Shown here: piece after piece, positions 58,567 through 62,790 of the stretch
Layout of the letters: each line of letters starts with the position of its first letter
Numbering within the stretch: the stretch's first letter is position 1
Assembly: GCA_019750135.1 (NCBI GenBank)
Contig: JAIEOV010000042.1
Span: 1 to 62,790 of the forward strand
Source of the DNA: Reyranella sp.
Lineage (GTDB): Bacteria; Pseudomonadota; Alphaproteobacteria; Reyranellales; Reyranellaceae
Direction of reading: 5' to 3'
DNA length: 62,790 bases
Notes under the pieces: generated by a model
Told to the model about the DNA's origin: nothing
Databases searched by the model: none
The model's input: only the letters and a program-made list of their open reading frames with translations
Program-made: the position numbers and the translations under genes

Positions 58567-59439
58567 TCAGGCCGCCTCGAGGCGGCGCATCAGCGCCTGC
58601 GCATCGCGCGGCGCCATCAGCTTGTCGGTGTTGTCGAAGTAGACATACACGTCGCGCGGCACGGCCTTGGCGGGCGTGCCGACGAAGGTGCCGTCATGCA
58701 TCGGCGTGCCGTCGCGCCAGGCGCGGATGCGCTTCGCCCAGCGCCCGAGCTCGGCGGCGCTGTAGCCGCTGCGATAGAGCTCGCGCGAGCCGTGCAGCCG
58801 GCAGTAGACGAAATCGGACGTGAGATCCATCAGCAGCGGCCAGTCGACGGTGTCGGCGCAGACCAGGGCGATGTCGTGGCGGCGCAGCAATTCGACGAAC
58901 TCTGGAACGCAGAAGCTCCGGTGCCGTACTTCCAGTGCATGCCGCAACGTCTGGCGACGCGGGCCGGTGCGCAGCCAGGCCCGCGCCTTCAGCCGCTGAT
59001 CGTGGCGCCGGCCGCAGGCGGCAGCTGCATGGGTGTCGCGCGGCAGGAGCCGAAAGAAGGCGTCGAGCTTGTCGGCGTTGAAATGGAAATTGGGCGGCAG
59101 CTGCCACAGGATCGGCCCGAGCTTGCGGCCCAGACGCAGGATGCCCGAGGCGATGAAGTTGCCGAGCGGCGCCACCGGGTCGTTGAGACGCTTCATGTGC
59201 GTCAGGAAGCGTGGTCCCTTGACGGAGAAGACGAAGTTGTCGGGCGTCAGCTCGGCCCAGCGCGCGAACGAGTCGGGCCGCTGCATGCTGTAGAAGGTGC
59301 CGTTGATCTCGACTGTCGGGAAGATCGCGCCAATGTGGGCAAGCTCGCGCTTGTGCGGCAGGCCCTCGGGGTAGAACCGGCCGCGCCACGATTTGTAGGT
59401 CCATCCCGAAAGGCCGATGCGGACTTCGCCTGGGCGCAT
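58567..59439 (-). CDS. DUF72 (YecE-like) protein
   Basis: A TIM-barrel-like protein of 290 residues with unknown function. It begins RPGEVRIGLSGWTYKSWRGRFYPEGL and has FPTVEINGTFYSMQRPDSFARW, FVFSVKGPRFLTHMKRL, GPILWQLPPNFHFNADKLDAF and ALEVRHRSF, then FVYCRLHGSRELYRSGYS and VYVYFDNTDKLMAPRDAQAL, all DUF72 hallmarks. It starts immediately before udgX on the same strand (1 bp apart). The close linkage suggests a shared role in DNA repair or nucleotide handling, but no reaction is known for the family. Confidence 0.92.
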   Translation of the reverse strand: MRPGEVRIGLSGWTYKSWRGRFYPEGLPHKRELAHIGAIFPTVEINGTFYSMQRPDSFARWAELTPDNFVFSVKGPRFLTHMKRLNDPVAPLGNFIASGILRLGRKLGPILWQLPPNFHFNADKLDAFFRLLPRDTHAAAACGRRHDQRLKARAWLRTGPRRQTLRHALEVRHRSFCVPEFVELLRRHDIALVCADTVDWPLLMDLTSDFVYCRLHGSRELYRSGYSAAELGRWAKRIRAWRDGTPMHDGTFVGTPAKAVPRDVYVYFDNTDKLMAPRDAQALMRRLEAA

Positions 59440-59460
59440 GCCCAGCGAACGTGCCGCTTG

Positions 59461-60900
59461 CTAAAGCGGTTCCTTCAGGAAGCGGTCGACCAGCCGGTCG
59501 GCGCGGCTGCGATCGGTGAAGACGAGATGGCGCGCGAGGTTGCGCGGCGAGGATGCGAGATAGAATCGTTCGTACTGCTCGTTGCGGCTGGCCAGTGCGC
59601 TGCCGGCGAAGTCCCAGGCCAGCCGGAAGATGCGGATGCGCTCCTCGGCCGCCATGCCCTTGGCGCCGGGCAGGTACTGGTCGATCAGCGGCCGCAGGTC
59701 CTTGTCGGCCATCTGCGCGGCGGTCGGCGTGGCGAAGACGTTGTGCGATCCGATCAGGCGCAGGATCTCGTTCACGCGCGGGAACCACAGCGGCAGCGTC
59801 GCCCGCAGCGCGTGCATCGGCGCGATGGCCGGCGTCCACAGGCCACCCGGCCATTCGCGCGCCTCGGTCTCGGCGGCGACGACGGCCGACCGGGTGAACT
59901 CGGCGTAGCTCCAGATCTCGCCGATCATGCGATTGGTCTCCGGATCGGCGGCATTGATGGCCGCCGCCACGCGCAGCGCCAGCCCCCAGGCGAAGTCGAG
60001 CTTCACCGACGCGCGGATCATGGTCTGCTGCTGGATGTTGGCCGGCCAGCTCGTCGTCATCACCGAGTTGTAGGCGGCGAGGTTGCCGTCGATGAACAGG
60101 CGGTCGCGCGGGATCTCGACGTCGTCGAAGATCACGAAGGCGTCCTGCTCGTCGAAGCGGCTCGACAGGGGATGGTCGAAGCGGTTGGCCGACGCCGAGG
60201 CGCTGTCGCGGCACAGGAACTTCAGGCCGGGCGCGCTCATGGGGATGCAGAACGACAGCGCATAGGCGTCGGCGCCGGCGGGCAGCGGCAGCGCGGGATA
60301 GACCGCGATCTCGTCGGCGAACGGCGCCAGGGTGGCGAGGATGCGCGCGCCGCGCACGACGATGCCGTGCTCGGTGTCGCCGACCTTGCGCAGGGCATAG
60401 GGATTGCCAGCCTGCGGCGCATCGCCCATCGCCTTGTCGACGGTCGGCTGCACGATGGTGTGGGTGAGCGAGATGTCGCCCCGGCGCAGGAACTTCTGGT
60501 AGGCGACCAGGCGCTCGGCGCCGGCTTCGTTGCCGTGGTCGGCCCACCCGCCGCGATTGCCGGCGAAACCGGCGTAGGTGACGTTCATGTAGTCGGGCGT
60601 GCGCCCCATCAAGCCGACCGAATATTCGGCGACCTTCCGCAATGCCTTGCCGCGCCGCAGAAGGTCGTCGCGCGAGCGCGGGATCATGTGGCTGACCGGG
60701 ATCGGCTCGCCCGTCTCCTCATCCGGCATCAGCAGGATGTCGGGATGCTGGTGATGCAGATCGAAGACCTCGGCCAGCGCATGCGCCGCGCCGCTGAGCT
60801 TGGGATGGTCGACGACGTCCTTGATGCGCTCGCCGTCGACCCAGACCTCGCGCGGCTCGCGCAGGCCTTTCAGGAATTGCTCGCCCGTTCTTGCCGGCAT
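59461..60900 (-). CDS. hpaB: 4-Hydroxyphenylacetate 3-monooxygenase-type hydroxylase (HpaB family)
   Basis: A flavin-dependent oxygenase of 479 residues from the ATG at 60900 (MPARTGEQFLKGL). Motifs: REVWVDGERIKDV near the start, PRSRDDLLRRGKALRKVAEYS, then FCIPMSAPGLKFLCRDS with LSSRFDEQDAFVIFDDVEIPRDRLF and, later, VFATPTAAQMADKDLRPLIDQYLPG. The enzyme class takes reduced FAD from a separate reductase (HpaC) and adds oxygen ortho to a phenolic hydroxyl. No hpaC gene is in the window. Related members act on phenol, chlorophenols or pyrrole acids, so the substrate is open. Confidence 0.9.
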   Translation of the reverse strand: MPARTGEQFLKGLREPREVWVDGERIKDVVDHPKLSGAAHALAEVFDLHHQHPDILLMPDEETGEPIPVSHMIPRSRDDLLRRGKALRKVAEYSVGLMGRTPDYMNVTYAGFAGNRGGWADHGNEAGAERLVAYQKFLRRGDISLTHTIVQPTVDKAMGDAPQAGNPYALRKVGDTEHGIVVRGARILATLAPFADEIAVYPALPLPAGADAYALSFCIPMSAPGLKFLCRDSASASANRFDHPLSSRFDEQDAFVIFDDVEIPRDRLFIDGNLAAYNSVMTTSWPANIQQQTMIRASVKLDFAWGLALRVAAAINAADPETNRMIGEIWSYAEFTRSAVVAAETEAREWPGGLWTPAIAPMHALRATLPLWFPRVNEILRLIGSHNVFATPTAAQMADKDLRPLIDQYLPGAKGMAAEERIRIFRLAWDFAGSALASRNEQYERFYLASSPRNLARHLVFTDRSRADRLVDRFLKEPL

Positions 60901-60976
60901 CGTCGCCCCTTGTGTCTGACGTGCGTCGGAGTCTTGTCCGATGTCCCAACACGGGCAAGCCACTTACGCCTCATGC

Positions 60977-61127
60977 TCTTCCGGACCGCGAGCCTCCGGC
61001 TCGCTCATGTTCATAGCTGGGGGCGCGCCACTCCAGTGGCGCGATCATCGCTTGCCTCGACAAAGACGCGCGACTGGAGTCGCGCGCCCCCAGCCAAGAG
61101 CGAGCCGGAGGCTCGCGGTCCGGAAGA
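60977..61127. repeat. Nested REPIN-like palindrome: one repeat family inside another
   Basis: Outer arms of 30 bases (60977-61006 and 61098-61127) are exact reverse complements and share the CCGGACCGCG-(A/G)GCCTCC core of the repeat at 57190. In the loop sits a second inverted pair (61016-61043 and 61067-61094) of a different family, with ACTCCAGT at its heart. Each of its arms also folds on itself, and the two differ by compensating C/G swaps. It lies between the tandem hpaB and glutathione transferase genes. Confidence 0.85.
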
Positions 61128-61134
61128 CAAAGAC

Positions 61135-61731
61135 TCACCCGACCGGCATCGTCTCGGCGAGCGGCGGCAGCTTCACGACCTTGGCGTACCAGGCGTCGAG
61201 CTTGGGATGGCCGGGACGCCACGGCTCGTTGGCGTAGCGGAAGTCGAGATAGCCCAGCGCGCAGCCGATGGTGATCTCGCCGATGGTCTTGAGATCGCCG
61301 AACGAGTCCGCGTCCTTCTCCAGCTCGGCGAGGGAGCGCTTCACCTTGCCCTGCTGCAGCTCGATGTAGGACTTGCGACCCTCATCTTGCGGCAGCGCGA
61401 TCTCGCGGCGGCGCGGCTGCGTGGCGTCGAGGATGCCGTCGCCCAGCGCCTGCTGGGTGATCGCTTTCCAGCGCGCCGGGCCGGCCGCCGGGAAGAGCTT
61501 CGGCGCGCTGCCGACGCTGTCGAGATACTCGCAGATCACCGGGCTGTCGTAGAGCTTGGTGCCGTCATCGAGGATCAGCGTCGGCACCTTGGAGAGCGGG
61601 TTGAAGTCGAGCAGCGCGGGGTCGGTCGTGCCGACCTTCCAGCGCTCGATCTGCTTGTCGATGCCGCGGGCGATGGCGCAGGCATTGACCTTGCGGACGT
61701 AGGGGCTGGCGGGTGAATAGGCGAGCTTCAT
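61135..61731 (-). CDS. Glutathione S-transferase family protein
   Basis: A protein of 198 residues. The thioredoxin-like N-domain reads MKLAYSPASPYVRKVNACAI and has NPLSKVPTLILDDGTKLYDSPVICEYLDS, with the cis-Pro and the glutathione-binding acidic/Ser pair. The helical C-domain has ITIGCALGYLDFRY and LDAWYAKVVKLPPLAET. Ser10 after the first strand (SPASPYVRK) may be the catalytic residue. The family is diverse; no substrate can be named. The ATG at 61731 is followed by the usual start of the family. Confidence 0.9.
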   Translation of the reverse strand: MKLAYSPASPYVRKVNACAIARGIDKQIERWKVGTTDPALLDFNPLSKVPTLILDDGTKLYDSPVICEYLDSVGSAPKLFPAAGPARWKAITQQALGDGILDATQPRRREIALPQDEGRKSYIELQQGKVKRSLAELEKDADSFGDLKTIGEITIGCALGYLDFRYANEPWRPGHPKLDAWYAKVVKLPPLAETMPVG

Positions 61732-61796
61732 GGGTTCCCCCTCTTGAGATTCATCGATTGGGCGCGCACGTTATCGCGCATCCTGGGAGTAGCGCC

Positions 61797-62636
61797 ATGA
61801 GTTTTCAGACCGAGAATCTCGGCGGCCACATGGCCGCGGCGGTGAGCGGCATCGACCTCAATCAGCTGCCTGATGCGCCAACGCAGGCCGCGCTGCAGGA
61901 CGTCCTGCACGACAATCTCGTGCTGTGCATCCGCGGCCAGACGCTGGCGCCGCCGGCATTTCGCGACGCGATGGCGCTGTTCGGCACGCCGATGCTGCGC
62001 AAGCAGCTCGAGCGCACGCCGGAATGCGCCGAGGTCAACATCATCTCGAGCGAGGACCGCGACACGCTGGGCGACGGCCGCAAGATCGTGAACGGCGCCA
62101 ACTGGCACACCGACGACAGCTTCATGCGCGCGCCCTGTTCGCTCACCATGCTCTACGGCGTCGTCGTGCCCTCGACGGGCGGCGACACGCAGTTCACCAA
62201 CATGTACGCCGCCTACGAGGACCTGCCGGCCGAGATGAAGCGGCGCATCGATCCGTTGAAGGTGGTCCACAAGTACCATTCGCGACGAAAGCTCACCTAC
62301 GTCTCGACGCGGCCGGCCGACGAGATGGCGGCGATGCCGGAGGCCACGCATCCGCTGGTGCGCACGCATCCGGAGACGCATCGCCGGTCGCTCTATCTCA
62401 ATCCCAATCGCATGGAGCGCATCGTCGGGCTCGAGCTGGACGAGAGCGACCGCCTGCTCGACGAGCTGATCGAACACGCGACGCAGATGAAATACCAGTA
62501 CCGTCATGTCTGGCGGCAGGGCGACATCGTGATCTGGGACAACCGCTGCACCATGCACAAGGCCAACGCGGACTATCCCGAGGGCGAGCGCCGGCTGATG
62601 CACCGCGTGATCGTAGCGGGGACGGAGCCCGTCTAG
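61797..62636 (+). CDS. TauD/TfdA-family iron/2-oxoglutarate dioxygenase
   Basis: An oxygenase of 279 residues. The ATG at 61797 gives MSFQTENLGGHMAAAVSGIDL, the usual first strand. The iron ligands are the HxD in NWHTDDSF and the distal His in IWDNRCTMHKANADY, with the 2-oxoglutarate-binding Arg in GERRLMHRV. Other motifs are GGDTQFTNMYAAYEDLP and THPLVRTHPETHRRSLYLNP, which resemble taurine- and alkylsulfatase-type enzymes and 2,4-D oxygenase relatives. It stands divergent from the glutathione transferase gene, with 65 bp between. The primary substrate is unknown. Confidence 0.92.
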   Translation: MSFQTENLGGHMAAAVSGIDLNQLPDAPTQAALQDVLHDNLVLCIRGQTLAPPAFRDAMALFGTPMLRKQLERTPECAEVNIISSEDRDTLGDGRKIVNGANWHTDDSFMRAPCSLTMLYGVVVPSTGGDTQFTNMYAAYEDLPAEMKRRIDPLKVVHKYHSRRKLTYVSTRPADEMAAMPEATHPLVRTHPETHRRSLYLNPNRMERIVGLELDESDRLLDELIEHATQMKYQYRHVWRQGDIVIWDNRCTMHKANADYPEGERRLMHRVIVAGTEPV

Positions 62637-62790
62637 GGTCGCGACTGCCGTCGCCGCGCTCGTGAATTTCGGCATTTTCTGCATATTTTTGGCAGGTCGG
62701 CCGTTGTGGACTGCTGGACTGCACCCCTTGGGTGAGACAGCAATAATGCGGACATCTGGTTGATCATTGTCAGAGCCTCGTGGGGCGACG
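62637..62790. other. Non-coding end of window
   Basis: No gene start with a convincing ribosome site is visible in the last 154 bases. The sequence is more AT-rich than its surroundings near 62665-62690 and probably holds regulatory DNA for a gene beyond the edge. Confidence 0.4.

Noticed and set aside
1..62790. CRISPR arrays, tRNA or rRNA genes, insertion sequences, prophage genes
   Set aside because: No regularly spaced direct repeats, no cloverleaf or rRNA-like segments and no transposase or integrase motifs were seen; the only repeats are the two REPIN-like palindromes.

Overview
The window is GC-rich chromosomal DNA (about two thirds G+C by eye), densely coding, with many short or 4-bp ATGA overlaps between neighbours. 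The 41-residue cysteine-free L36, a ClpS of the second alphaproteobacterial type, GlcDEF, the many Liv, TTT and TRAP solute-import genes and the carboxylate-degradation genes point to a heterotrophic alphaproteobacterium of soil or water, possibly Reyranella-like (inference). I see no rRNA, tRNA, CRISPR array, transposase or phage gene.

Layout. 1-5.46 kb (minus): a cobalamin uptake operon behind its own promoter and a cobalamin riboswitch: btuB, a nitrilase-superfamily hydrolase, btuF, btuC, btuD (cut by the window edge). 5.46-7.67 kb (minus): nitrile hydratase alpha and beta subunits plus an unrecognised gene. 7.79-12.28 kb (plus): a Fur-box-like palindrome, ECF sigma factor, FecR-type anti-sigma factor, signalling TonB-dependent receptor and a 53-residue membrane protein. 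12.27-13.36 kb (minus): an AbrB-fold protein and a nucleotidyltransferase, a toxin-antitoxin-like pair with an apparently leaderless promoter. 13.4-21.4 kb: an N-formylglutamate amidohydrolase divergent from an operon for four-carbon sugar acids (glycerate kinase, GFA protein, otnK, otnC, otnI, ltnD, pyruvate kinase).

21.4-31.2 kb (minus): glycolate oxidase glcDEF followed by a TPR protein, an amidohydrolase, a DUF2339 giant membrane protein and a phenylacetate-CoA-ligase-like enzyme. 31.2-45.6 kb: a divergent catabolic locus around a TetR regulator and a perfect 16-bp palindrome. To the left run tetR-livHMGF-acyl-CoA synthetase-binding protein-alcohol dehydrogenase-enoyl-CoA hydratase. To the right run MaoC-carboxyltransferase-biotin carboxylase-MaoC-CitE. 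Together they read as import, CoA activation, carboxylation, hydration and C-C cleavage of a branched or unsaturated carboxylic acid; the substrate is not evident.

45.6-48.7 kb (minus): rpmJ, a CmcJ/NvfI-like oxygenase, a small membrane protein and an ArsR-SRPBCC pair. 48.8-57.2 kb: a TTT binding protein with hydantoinase-type hyuB-hyuA, facing a TRAP transporter (dctPQM), with a divergent GlcG/HbpS protein. 57.2-62.8 kb: clpS, a consensus promoter with no recognised gene behind it, a UdgX-like uracil-DNA glycosylase next to a DUF72 protein, an HpaB-type hydroxylase, a glutathione transferase and a TauD-type dioxygenase. Two intergenic spots carry REPIN-like palindromes; the second looks like one palindrome family inserted in the loop of another.

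The most interesting leads are the nitrilase-like enzyme inside a B12-riboswitch operon, the AbrB/nucleotidyltransferase pair, the TetR-centred carboxylation pathway, the nested REPIN-like repeat, and the orphan strong promoter near 57.87 kb.
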